Shown: one piece after another, positions 1 through 9,717 of the stretch
How the letters are laid out: each line of letters begins with the position of its first letter
Position numbering within the stretch: the stretch's first letter is position 1
Source of the DNA: Clusia tigrina
Taxonomy: Eukaryota; Arthropoda; Insecta; Diptera; Clusiidae
Direction of reading: 5' to 3'
NCBI GenBank assembly: GCA_920105625.2
Contig: OV050031.1
Coordinates: forward strand, 223,868,194-223,932,193
DNA length: 64,000 bases
The notes under the pieces: generated by a model
Told to the model about the DNA's origin: nothing
The model's database searches: none
The model's input: only the letters and a program-made list of their open reading frames with translations
Translations under genes and position numbers: made by a program

Positions 1-557
1 AGAGATAGAGAGAGAATGAGCGAAAATGAGCGAAAATGAGCGAGAGAAAGATAGATAAAGAGAGAGAAAGATAGAGATAAAGACAGAGATAGAACGAGAG
101 AGATATATAGAGAGAGGTGGAGAGAGACAGAGAGAGATAGAGAGATATAGAGATAGAGAAAGATAGAGATAGGTATGGAGAACGAGATAGGGAGACAGAG
201 AGAGAAAGAGATAGCAAGATAATATAGATAAAGAGAGAAATAGAAAGAAATAAAGATAGATAAAGAGAGTTAAAGAGAGATGGAGAAACGTAGAAATTGA
301 AATAGAGATAGAGATAGATACAGACGAGATAGAGGAAGGTATAAATACAGGTAGGGAAAGCTAGAGAAATATAAGTACAGATAGGAAGAGTAAGTGAAAA
401 ATAAAAAGTCAGATAGAGAGAGATAGCAAGAAATGGAGAGAGATTCAGAGAAGAATAACGAAAAAGATAATGAGATATAAAGAGAGATATTGGGAGATGA
501 GAGATAAAGAGGGATAAAGAAAAATTGAGAGAGATAGAGAGAAGTAGAGAGAGATAA

Positions 558-593
<36 letters not shown>

Positions 594-646
594 GAAGAGA
601 GAGGAAGAGAGAGGAAGAGAGAGGAGGAGAGAGGAGGAGAGAGGAG

Positions 647-693
<47 letters not shown>

Positions 694-715
694 GTAGATA
701 GAGGTGGAGAGAGAT

Positions 716-746
<31 letters not shown>

Positions 747-1062
747 TAGAGAGGAATAGAGAGGGATAGAGAGATAGAGGGAGATAGAGGGGTGTAGAGA
801 GAGATAAAGAGTGATAGCGAGAGACAAAGAGTAATAGATAGATTTTCAGTGAGATAGGGAGATAAAGAGTGATAGCGAGAGACAAAGAGTAATAGAGAGA
901 TTTATAGTGAGATATGGAGAGATAGAGAGAGATGTATATTTAAAGATAGGGAAAGTTGGTATATAATGATAGATAATGATAGATAGAGAGAGATATAGAG
1001 AGTAACAGATATAGAGAGACGGAGGCAGATAGAGACAGATAGAGAGATAGAGAGAATGAGAA
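1..1062. repeat. Purine-rich GAGAGATA-type simple repeat
   Basis: About 1 kb of almost pure G/A on the + strand, built from 6-10 base variants of gagagata, gagagaaa and gagagagg. Short quasi-periodic blocks occur, for example repeated gagaggaa at 590-630 and gagaggag at 625-655. Long open frames of Ser/Leu/Tyr-rich composition exist on the minus strand, but they follow from the repeat having no stop codons there. I infer no protein. The tract runs off the left edge of the window. Confidence 0.95.
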
Positions 1063-1167
1063 TGAGGTGACAATGGAGGGGGTTTTTAGTCTGTAGGAAT
1101 CCCAAAGTACTGGTATCCCATTGCGGCCAGTGTCTTTTTGAGGGTTTTCACCTCCGCTCCAACATAG
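1063..1167. other. Unique island inside the purine tract
   Basis: About 105 bp of mixed-composition sequence interrupts the GAGA-type tract, which resumes for ~40 bp at 1168-1205. The minus strand stays open through it in one frame, reading a Trp/Gly/Lys-containing stretch unlike the flanking Ser/Leu repeat. It could be a transposon remnant or the ancestral sequence between two expanding repeats. I do not recognise the family. Confidence 0.5.
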
Positions 1168-1205
1168 GGGGAGAAAAATATAAAGAGAGAATGAGAAAGA
1201 TAGAC

Positions 1206-3183
1206 TGACTAATGACCGCATTTGAAAATTGTAAATTTTTATTAAATTTTTCAAATATTTCCACTCCACTTTTTAAAGGAAAAACTGGCCTGCTTCGCTT
1301 TAAGCTGAAAGTGACCTTATTTTCAGCTTATTTGTACGAAGTGTGCTTTGGCATTCATTTCTATTACAGGAAATATTTTCCGAGTCATAAATTTGTTTGT
1401 TTGCCTCATAACAACAGCCTCCTGTCTGTCGTTGTTGAACCATTTTGAGCCTCGGCGGCACTAACTTAGTGGCTCCTGCTGCTCTTGCTGCTGGAGTTGC
1501 TCCATGTTCGGTTCCTTCAGTTGGCAATTACTTTTGCTACAGCAACTACTTCTGCCTAATGCCTTTGTTGACCCCATTTCTTGTCGTTGTTGGCACTTTT
1601 TTGAGCCCTTTCCATACGCATACCATTTTTCGTTTTCTGTGTCGAACAGCAACAAAAAATGTCGAATGTGGACTACATGTGGATATGTGTATGTGTGTTT
1701 ATGTGTATGGGTTTTTTGTGTGAGGATTTGTGTGTGTGTGGCTGATGTATATTCATATACAGGCGTATCCAATGTGAAAATGATGAAGTCTCATTTGGCG
1801 TTGTTTTCACTGAGCTGCTGCTCTCTGTCGATAGGAGGGCGACAGGACATGGAAGGGAGCAGATTCTTTAAAACTTAATTTTAATATTTCATTCAATCTC
1901 ACTTTGCTCCTTCATGGCTTGTTAAACGAGTTATTCATCCTCACATGCGGCTAAGCTTGAATAAGTAAGCAGTGTGTGTGTGCGAACCCTGTGCAACAGA
2001 ATCTGCATCCATGAAACTGCAGAGTAGGAAAACAGATTGAGCAAAAAAATTCAAGTTTTTCGGCTCATAAAACGTCGCATGTGAGGCAAAAAAGAAACGC
2101 AGGGGGCAACAGCTTGAATTAGAGGCAGCTGCTTTGTTGGAGGGAAATTGTAATCAACGCCGGTGTCAGAGAGACGCTGCTTCCACTGTTTCCATTTACG
2201 ACGCATTGATAGCTCAACTAAAACACACACACACGCACGCAACACACTCGCATCTCAGCCATTTTTACGAGTTTGCATGCTTGCATGCAGTGATAAAGCC
2301 ATCTTTCGTAGCCGGAAAGGAAGCCATGTGTGCTGTGCGCTGTGTGCCCCACCCAGGTTCAGTGAAAGCCACCAAAAGTGGAGCAAAAAACGTTTATCGA
2401 CTTTGACCTTGGCAGGAAAGGAAAACTTTTTTGGCATCCTGCCCGCCAAAAGGCATCTCAGCAGGCTGCAACTCGTGAGGTCGTTTGGCAGTCGAGGAAA
2501 GTAGAATCAGTTTGTGGGCGCCCCATATTCTCAATTCGCTTCCTCTTGTGGCACTTTGATTCATTCGTGCGGGCTCGTAAATTGAGTTAAGGATGTGAAG
2601 AAAAAATAATGAGGAAGCATATGCTACGTTGCTTTATTTGAGTGCAGTGAAATGTTTTGGAAAGTTTTTTAGGTTTCGGTTTTTGGCGTTTGTATGTTGC
2701 AAGTTTCTATTCACACTATTAAAGTTCTCTCTCTTGCGTTGGAGGAGTCAGTGTGAAAGCTTGTGGAAAAGATTCTAATTTATTAGAAAATATCCGTAAT
2801 TGGTGATAATAATCGTAGATGGAACAACCCGGGCGGGTACCTAGACTAAAGAAACGGATAAGAAACAGCATTTGTTGAAAGACACAGGACTTTAAAGAGT
2901 ACAAGGGAGAATCGAGGACAGGTAAGTGAGTACCAGACATATCAAGAGAGGTGGCAACATGGGAGAGAAGCTGTAAAAAAACGAAGAAGATTGCTCACCA
3001 GTATAAAATGGGGTAGTTACAGGTTTCTGCATATAGCAAAGGTAGTGACAATGGAGGAAAATGTATCAAGGGGGGATAAAATAGGCAGCCTTAGTAATAA
3101 ACGTATACAGTTTGTATAACAGTTCTACGGCTATCTGTATTTCGATAAACACCACACCCTGGCGTCACTGTCTTATTGGAACC
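1206..3183. other. Non-coding stretch with short microsatellites
   Basis: AT-rich unique sequence. It holds a run of gct/ctg triplets at ~1468-1500, a gt tract at ~1722-1741 and an ac tract at ~2222-2236. Short open frames on both strands lack recognisable domains and overlap each other, as expected by chance. No gene is supported. Confidence 0.6.
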
Positions 3184-3319
3184 TAAAGTAAAGAGTAGGT
3201 AGGTAGGTAGCTGGAGTGGCCGCCTAGTTGTCTAAAAGCACACTTGAGCACACATAATGGGCCATTGTGATACCACGGTGTGGCGCCGTTCAAGCGCAGA
3301 CTAAAAAGTTCTCTTACTT

Positions 3320-4036
3320 GGGATGGTGATAGTCAGTGCAAGGACAGCGCCGGGAAAGGCACGACTCCCCCATCATGTTGCAGGAAACCATCCTGATAAT
3401 TTGATGAACCTTGCTATGTCCCTAATATTAAAGGATGACAGCTCTGTCAGGAGTGTAAGAAATGGGGTCCGAAAGGTGCGAATTTTTCTTCTGCTAGGAT
3501 GGGCAGTGGCTTAAGATGTGGAAAACCGTCTCGTGCTCCTCCTCGGAACCACAGCCTCGGCAAAGATCGTTTGAGGGTAGGCCCAGTCTTTCTGCTAGCT
3601 ATCTCAGTATGCAGTGGCTGGTCAAAACCGACACAGTTATCAACTACAAATCCTGGTTTGACGAGGTATCCTGCCACATGGCTAGACTAACTTGGGGGAA
3701 AAATGGACAAAAACCAAACCAATCAACTTCTTCGACTTGATCCACTTGATCACTATACTCGATCAAGTCGAAGAAGTTGATTGGTTCTCTTTTTGTCCAT
3801 TCTTGCCCACTTAGTCTAGCCGTGTGGCAGGATTCCTCGTCAACCCAGGATTTGTAGGCGTCAGCCAAATATTTCCGTTTGATATCGAGCTTGGCTGTTG
3901 CCAGTGGGATGCCGATATTTACGGAGGGCTGAAATTCGTGCAGTTGCGTGCCTGCCTTGGCAAGCTCGTCCGCTTCGCAGTTGCCCGGGATTTCGCTATG
4001 GCCAGGAACCCAGACTAGGTGCACCCGAGTATAACT
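3320..4036 (-). pseudogene. LINE ORF2 C-terminus: RNase H end and zinc region, broken
   Basis: From 4036 downward the minus strand reads the last RNase H block, including VWVPGHSEIPGN followed by CEADELAKAG, the usual motif around the final RNase H residues. It continues to about 3762. The reading then runs into a segment in the wrong orientation (3644-3741). From about 3640 to 3320 a different minus frame shows the zinc region, with GLPSNDLCRGC and EEEHETVFH around the C-x2-C...H-x4-C ligands. Frames change and stops occur, so no functional protein is made. In intact elements this region follows the reverse transcriptase and is thought to help bind nucleic acid. Confidence 0.82.
3644..3857. 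repeat. Inverted repeat (fold-back), arms ~97 bp
   Basis: Arm 1 (3644-3741) and arm 2 (3762-3857) are inverted copies separated by a 20-base loop. By eye they differ at about a dozen positions, including a 2-base indel, so identity is near 87%. Both arms are the same LINE coding segment (around the peptide KSWxDExSCH). Arm 2 lies in the element's own orientation and arm 1 is reversed. Confidence 0.9.
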
Positions 4037-4053
4037 AGCGTAAAGTAAAGAGT

Positions 4054-6095
4054 GATCACTTCAAAAGATGGAACGTCTTTTTCAATATTTTTCTTACCTG
4101 TTAATTTGGAAAAAGCGGATCTCTCATATTCGCGTCTCTTTTATTCCTCGTTTGTGATTTGGAGACTATGCTATGAAGCCTCTTTTGTTCTTATCATATT
4201 CCGTCGTCCTGCTTCAGCTTATGTCCCCATGAAAAACACATCAAAATTCAAAACTTGATCTTTGAACTATTCAAAATTCAACAAAAAGGGATTTTCAACT
4301 TTAAAACTCAATAGCGGAAAATACCCAGTCAAGTGGCGAACCATGAAAAGAGGAGACTATCACATTCAAAGAGATAACAGAAGCCAGACAAGGCGTCTCT
4401 GGGCCTATAATAATTATTTCTACTCGCATATCAATACAAATTATATGATAAACAAATTACAACTTGCTGTCTGACTATCTCTGCATCTGCTCCTCTCCTC
4501 CTCCCACTCTCCACTGTGGCTATTACAGCCAGCAGAAACCATAGTAAGTATGAATAGATAACAGGCAGCAGCCACCAAGCAAATTGTTACTCGTAGACAA
4601 GCGAGAGGGGAATTTTCCAGCAATTTTGTACCAAATGATTCATTAAACTGATGGCTACAAAAATAGCAGAAATATCAAAAATTCGACTGCGAGCACCCAC
4701 AAAACTAACCGCACAATTACATAGACTGGCGCATAAACTGTGCAGATACGCCATAAACCCCAGAAATAAATGGAGGCAAAATGGAAAACGGAAAACAAAT
4801 TCCACTTCTCGCACAATCGCTGTATTATTGTGTTCCGTTGTGTGTTCTCTTGTGTTGTGTTGGTGTGATATGGAAAACAATTTCGTTTTATTCTTGCAAA
4901 ATATTTCCACTCACACACGACTCTGCACGGTGGCTCCGGCTCTGTGCGTGGTTTCTCCCCAAACAAGTACTCATAAAATCAAATCTATTGTCTTGTTGCC
5001 CTTTCCCTGGCTCCGCTTGTTTGGTGTGCAACAAAAAGGACAATAAAGCGCACGCTGAAGCTTAGAACGAAGGGAGCAAAAGTGGAGCAAATCGTGCGGT
5101 TTCTTTCTATTTATTTTTGCTGTAGTTGAATAGAAATTGTGGCAAGTTTAGTTTTATAACTAACGAAATTTGATTGTTTGAGTTGAGCGCTTTTGTGTAT
5201 ACCCCCATTTAAGCGTGCGGGGGGAGGGTTCTCTCTTAGTTATTTTATTTCATTTCATTTCAATTCCTTTCAGCAAGTGCTCTGGTAACACATGTTCAAT
5301 ACCAATGACGAAGGGTTGCTGCATGCTTACATTGTATTGAGTTGCGGGATTAGGAAAGTAGGACGCCAATAATTATGCTTAATTCCTGATATGAAAGATG
5401 ACAAGGTCACTTCATTGTAGCGCTGGGAATTGTGAGTTCTGTATATCATTATCCCGAAGGGTTCAGATAATGACGGAAATCTTACTTAATTTTGGATATG
5501 TGAAGTAAGAATCGAGCAGTGTTAAAAGATCTCAGAGCTAAAAGTATTTCGTACACGCCACTGTCGTCTTTAGACATACTTTTCCTTTGTAAAATGGGGG
5601 TGGGAAAGTTTTCTTAGTAACTGGACAACAATATAGCAACTATGAACGCATCCTTGAAATTAAGGAGAGCTTTCTGAAATCGTTCGAGTGTTTATTCTGA
5701 CAACTTATCTAACTAATAATGATGAATTTCTTGCTCATCATTCTCAAACCCAGTGCACTCTAAACTACTTTTGACTATTATGAGTTCCGTATTTTTGTCA
5801 ACCTTATGCATCCATCTTATTATTTCAAGAGTTTTCTTTGATTATACGAGTTGGTAGCCCAGCATTTTGGGGTTGGATTTGAACTATCGGAAAATGTGTT
5901 TTTCTTCCATTACAAATATTGAAGGGATCTTTCATTTCAAAATTTTGGATTATATTATTCAATGTGTTAATAGTCGCGATTCTCTTGAACGTTTCCACTA
6001 AGTGCGAAATGACAAGAATATAAGAATCTATAACGACAATAATTATTTATATTATCCTTAAAGATGAAGGAAACCAATTTGAATTACACGGCCCT
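4054..6095. other. Non-coding stretch, no gene recognised
   Basis: AT-rich sequence with scattered short open frames that match no family I know. The G-rich patch at ~5216-5230 and the CT-rich patch at ~4492-4512 are the only compositional features. Frames of 107 and 131 codons overlap on opposite strands at 4587-5046. Neither has a domain, and several candidate starts are not ATG. Confidence 0.55.
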
Positions 6096-6108
6096 TAACA
6101 AAATGATT

Positions 6109-6648
6109 TCTATCGCAGCTGCAAGCTTCTCATAAGGGACACACTAATTAATTCTACCAATCAAAGGTGGATCTGTGCCAGTACCTGCGAAATCGCCAGG
6201 CAAACATGGCCGAGGCTAAATCTGAGTCTATCTAAGAATATCATTAGACTTAATAGAGTACAAATTAAGACTTTAAAAGAAGCCTTCACGTGACATTGTT
6301 TAATAGGAAATCATGCAAGAAGAATGGGAGTTTATACATATGATTTCTGTCGCAGCTGCAGAAACGAGGAGGAACTGGAGACGGTGCAGCATCTCTTCTG
6401 CAGATGTCCAAAGCTTTTGCTAGAAATAGGGAACGTTTACTAGGATCCCACTTATTAAAAAGTAAAGATAATCTATACCAGTCAGGTGCCAACAACCTTC
6501 TTCGCTTTACAAATAGCTCAGGTTGGTTCAATCTGGAGGGGGAAGCGTAGCCATGCCTCGCAACCGCGCCTCACAATTGACCCAACTGGTGATCTAAGTG
6601 GTATCACTGGTTTGTTGGTGATGCGGCTGCCCAACCTACCTACCTACC
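6109..6648 (+). mobile_element. LINE 3' fragment with perfect 13 bp TSD and CCTA tail
   Basis: A 5'-truncated LINE in + orientation. The word taacaaaatgatt flanks it at 6096-6108 and 6649-6661 as a perfect target-site duplication. The 3' end is a (CCTA)n tail at ~6633-6650. The coding remnant reads the linker after RNase H and the zinc region, with CRSCRNEEELE and QHLFCRCPK. Its last ~75 bp reappear inverted at 49,689-49,770, so both belong to one family. Confidence 0.9.
6120..6540 (+). pseudogene. LINE ORF2 C-terminal zinc region, decayed
   Basis: Plus-strand remnant of the LINE polyprotein end. It reads a linker with IARQTWPRLN, then HARRMGVYTYDFCRSC and EELETVQHLFCRCPK, which supply the C-x2-C...H-x4-C ligands common at the C-terminus of I/R1/LOA-type LINEs. 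In-frame stops interrupt it, including one before the zinc region and one after it. It is a 5'-truncated copy that could not have been expressed from its own promoter. Confidence 0.8.
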
Positions 6649-6661
6649 TAACAAAATGATT

Positions 6662-7902
6662 AGAGTAAACATATCTCATTCGAATTCTTACTGATGTGCA
6701 ACTATAGCATAAGAAGTTTGCTCCTTGCCAGTTGCACCAATTCACAGCTTTATAGATGCTCCCTCGAACACGACGTGATCGGAGCAGAGGGTAGTAACAA
6801 AAATCTGGGTTTTCTGGCATTGTGATGAGGACCACTTCAGGCCTCGTACTATTTGGTTTGATTATACTTCTTATAAGCCTCTTATAAGCGTGATTGTGAT
6901 AGAACAGTTTCAGGACGCGCACTGTTTTATTAGTGTAAAATACTGCTTTCTATATATTTATATATATATTTGATAAGGACACATTTATTCCCTAACCACA
7001 TCCTTCTCGAAATCCCTTTGTATCGTTTAATGCTTCGCAAAACGTTTCTGCTTAAATGATAAATTTAATTTCTCTCTATTCCAATCGCTTGCACTGCTAC
7101 AACCATAAAACTGTGTCCGAAATTGGAATAGAAGGTCATTAAAATCAAACGCTGTGCTGCGCATTCTGGTTCAACTGCAGACTGGATGCTTTCGCCACTG
7201 AGCATCGCCTGAAATTAATTGGCCAACAGAATCGGTCTGCACTCAAATGAATTTTTAGCGCTTATGCAATAAAAGTAGTTATAGCTGAGGAAGCTCCTCA
7301 AGGACACCTACAGACGAGTCAGTACCATACATTTGTAGGAACTACACTTATACTCCAAGTACGCAGCATGAGTGGGTTTCCATGTTCACATAATAAGCAG
7401 AGATGAGAAATCTATATTCAAGTATGCAGCTGCAATTAGAGATGATACTCGTGAAAAGTGCCAAAAGTGCAGTGTTGAAGCAATTTGGTGTTTCGTAAAC
7501 CACAAAAATAAATCAATTCTTCCATTTCACCATCACCATTGCTGATAATATGTATATTTGTGACATGCTTCCAGTTCAATGTTTAGATATTTTTATATTC
7601 GAATATATGTATCTAATATGTTAGTCGAGTTTTGTACGGATTGTCCAAATATTTCTGACATTACTTTCAGCGAGTGAAATCTCAGTCGGTGTTTACTGCC
7701 TTTCAATGTGCCCTTCTTCATACTTGACTCAAGCAATCCAACTCTGGTTTCATTCTCCTTTGCGAAAAATGCTCTAAAGTGATCCTTGCTAAACTTGCTA
7801 AATTGTCGCCCTGGTGTCGATTTTCGGCCTTTTTGTTCTAATAATAATCTTTCTAAATATGTTTTATGTGGCAGATTTTATTGGATTAGGACTGCCCTAA
7901 AG
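6662..7902. other. Non-coding stretch, no gene recognised
   Basis: AT-rich unique sequence with a tata-type dinucleotide patch at ~6950-6970. The minus-strand frame at 6644-6922 begins inside the preceding LINE tail and has no domain. I see no RNA gene or regulatory element here. Confidence 0.55.
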
Positions 7903-7978
7903 ATTATTATTATTATACATTACAATATAATTATTTATGTCTGCAAGAGATTGGGGAAATGAGTACTAGCAACTAAAT
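7903..7978 (-). mobile_element. SINE 3' portion (copy A)
   Basis: The 3' body and tail of the tRNA-derived SINE family, inverted. It has an attatt tail on the left, then aatgtctgcaag-like and ttggggaaatgagtactagc segments that align with copies at 12,272-12,478 and 19,998-20,150. The tRNA-like head is missing. No TSD was recognised. Confidence 0.7.
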
Positions 7979-8027
7979 AGACACCCAGCAGTGTGAATAA
8001 CATGTACGAATAAACTTTAAGTTGACC

Positions 8028-8095
8028 GCCCTCTGTGGCCTAATGGTAAGCATGCTAGACTCACATTCAGAGGGTCGCATGTTTAAATCCTGCTG
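8028..8095 (+). mobile_element. SINE tRNA-like head (copy B)
   Basis: The 5' part of the same SINE family in + orientation, starting gccctctgtggcctaatgg. It has a box A-like gtggcctaatgg and a degenerate box B (gtttaaatcc), the internal RNA polymerase III promoter elements inherited from a tRNA. The SINE body stops where R1-like LINE sequence begins. It is not a functional tRNA gene, because the same head appears joined to SINE bodies elsewhere. Confidence 0.75.
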
Positions 8096-9165
8096 TTAGG
8101 TTTTACGTCGGGAGGCCGTAGGAGAATTTACCGCTCACTCGTCCGTGTTAGCTCTGTCATTGTATCAATCCTGTATGTCTCAGTATCGGAGAGGCGCTGG
8201 TGGCTGCGTTCAGTGTTACGCGCTCGTTCTGCGATTCGCAGCGTCTTCATAATGGTGGCCACTGCCGAACAAACTGCTTCCCACTTGACGAGCCCATCGC
8301 ACATATGGGTAATCAGGTTTTCCATTGTTGGTGGTTCGTCGAGGACAGCACTCAGTTCATCCCGGGCGCTCTTCAAGTGTGGACAGTCGAAAAACACGTG
8401 GTGTGCGTTCTCGTGCACCCCAGGGCTGTAAGGACAGTACGGGTCTTCCTCATACTTTCTCTCATGGAGGTACTGCTTAAAACAGCCATGACCAGTTAAC
8501 AACTGTGTGACGTAGTAGTTAAGTTCCCCGTGTGTCCTTGTTACCCATGGTGTGATATGAGGGATCAGTATGACCCTTTTCGGATTGCCCCCACCTCTGT
8601 TGCCATTCCGGAATGGTGTTTGCTCTTTCCGCTGCTTTGTCAATGTTTGTGGGTCTCGCCCTCTGCTTGTAGAGCCGGTGTACCTCCTTCGCCAGCAAGT
8701 CAATGGGTGGTTTGCTGCTTATTATCGCTATTGCTTCGTCCGATACACTGCGAAATGCGCTAGCCACGCGTAGTGCGCTCAGCCTATTTACTGACTGGAT
8801 GCATTTAATGATGGCTTTCACCGTAGTGGCTTCCACCCAGATTGGCGCGGCATATAAAATGATGGAGCTAGTAACCGTTGATAGCAGTCTCCGTTCACTT
8901 GAACGTGGCCCTCCAATATTCGGCATCATGCGTGTAAGTGCTGTGTTTACTCTCGTGGCCTTTTCGCAGACTGCTCTCAGATGCTCTTTGAAGGTGAGCT
9001 TGGAGTCAATAATTACTCCTAGGTACCGAAGTGGTGGTTGGGAAGCGATCTGATAACTTCCCACTTTGATGGTGAATCTCTCGGTTACTTTTCTCGTACT
9101 GAGTAGTACCGCCTCTGTTTTTTGTGCGGACAGTTCCAGGGGGTCAAGTGTGCCTTTTAATGTTG
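8096..9165 (-). mobile_element. R1-group LINE fragment, 5' truncated
   Basis: Minus-strand non-LTR element covering the region after the reverse transcriptase catalytic core through the C-terminal zinc region. The element ends abruptly near 9165 without the RT active site or endonuclease. No RNase H domain is visible between RT and zinc region, which fits R1/TRAS-like elements better than the RNase H-bearing LINEs elsewhere in the window. The 3' end abuts SINE copy B and no TSD was found. Confidence 0.82.
8128..9064 (-). pseudogene. R1-like LINE polyprotein C-terminus, one frameshift
   Basis: Two overlapping minus-strand frames cover one protein. The upstream frame (8519-9064) has RYLGVIIDSKLTFKEHL and SSIILYAAPIWVEA, the standard post-catalytic RT region with its thumb-like YGAxxW-type motif. 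The downstream frame (8128-8703) carries LLTGHGCFKQYLHE, then CPY and HVFFDCPHL, which form the C-terminal zinc-type region. A frameshift lies in the ~8520-8700 overlap. The upstream frame is open but lacks the catalytic YADD. The relic is inactive. Confidence 0.85.
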
Positions 9166-9662
9166 CTCATATAAGTTGGTCCTTGTTAATATGAGTTTCA
9201 AGCTGCATACAATTGAGATACGAGTACGAGTAGGTGCAGCAAATAAGATGTTAATTCAATTTTACGAATAATAAACAGCCTGAGATCCACTTCTAAGTGG
9301 CTGCAACGGAACGTCGACTTATTCTAAGTGGAAAAACAAACGTTCAAAGTCGAAAACAAGTATTCGCAGTTCGTTACAGGCAACATAAGGAACAGAAACA
9401 ATTTCCAACATATTAACCACAGCCGAGATTTCGACGACATAGCGATCATTAGCAACTTGAACTACATCAGCGACTACAGGATCAACTGACAGGCAGAGGC
9501 ATCATAACGACCATCAAACGGGCCACAATTTGTTTGAAAGTTCAAATAGTCCAATTTGTCTTGAATTATTGGGGAAAATACTAAACATATTTCTATACAG
9601 AATTCATCAAGGATAATTAAATAAATAAGGACAATAAGGATACAAGTGAAGAATTTTTGTAT
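9166..9662. other. Stretch left of an LTR-like end, possibly part of that LTR
   Basis: Unique sequence leading into the LTR-like end at 9663-9715. If that end is real and points left, some of this stretch would be LTR body. I could not find the opposite LTR boundary or any coding remnant. A small hairpin-capable word pair, ccacttctaagtgg, occurs at ~9288-9301. Confidence 0.35.
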
Positions 9663-9715
9663 ACGACCCCTGGAGATCCGGCAAGCTTACCCCGGCAGAA
9701 ATTTGAGTCGTTACA
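9663..9715 (-). repeat. LTR-like end starting TGTAACGACTC (copy 1)
   Basis: Read on the minus strand it begins tgtaacgactcaaattt and, about 45 bases on, shows gggtcgt. The same two anchors at similar spacing occur at 41,424-41,487. A TGT start followed by conserved terminal sequence is usual for LTRs, so I infer the edge of an unrecognised LTR retrotransposon. No second LTR, primer site or coding region was located. Confidence 0.45.
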
Positions 9716-9717
9716 AT

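Larger units (their letters stand above)
3197..4040 (-). mobile_element. LINE 3' fragment (I/R1-type, RNase H-bearing) with perfect TSD
   Basis: A 5'-truncated non-LTR retrotransposon on the minus strand. The same 13-base word, taaagtaaagagt, flanks it at 3184-3196 and 4041-4053, a perfect target-site duplication that marks both ends of the insertion. The 3' tail is a (TAGG)n block, read on + at 3196-3210. The body encodes the end of an RNase H domain (motif VWVPGHSEIPGN) and then a C-terminal Cys/His zinc region, typical of I, LOA and some R1-group LINEs. A fold-back inverted segment at 3644-3857 lies between these two parts, so the insertion is chimeric or rearranged. Confidence 0.88.

Noticed and set aside
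270..1269. Long Ser/Leu/Tyr-rich minus-strand open frames up to 185 codons
   Set aside because: They are translations of a purine satellite that lacks stop codons on that strand; composition is wholly repeat-driven.
3196..3210. Telomeric repeat (TTAGG-like tracts here and at 39.8, 48.8 and 49.7 kb)
   Set aside because: The tracts are short TAGG blocks placed exactly at LINE 3' ends with TSDs beyond them; they are element tails.
4587..5046. Overlapping frames of 107 and 131 codons on opposite strands
   Set aside because: Neither has a domain and they cannot both be real; AT-rich chance frames are the simplest explanation.
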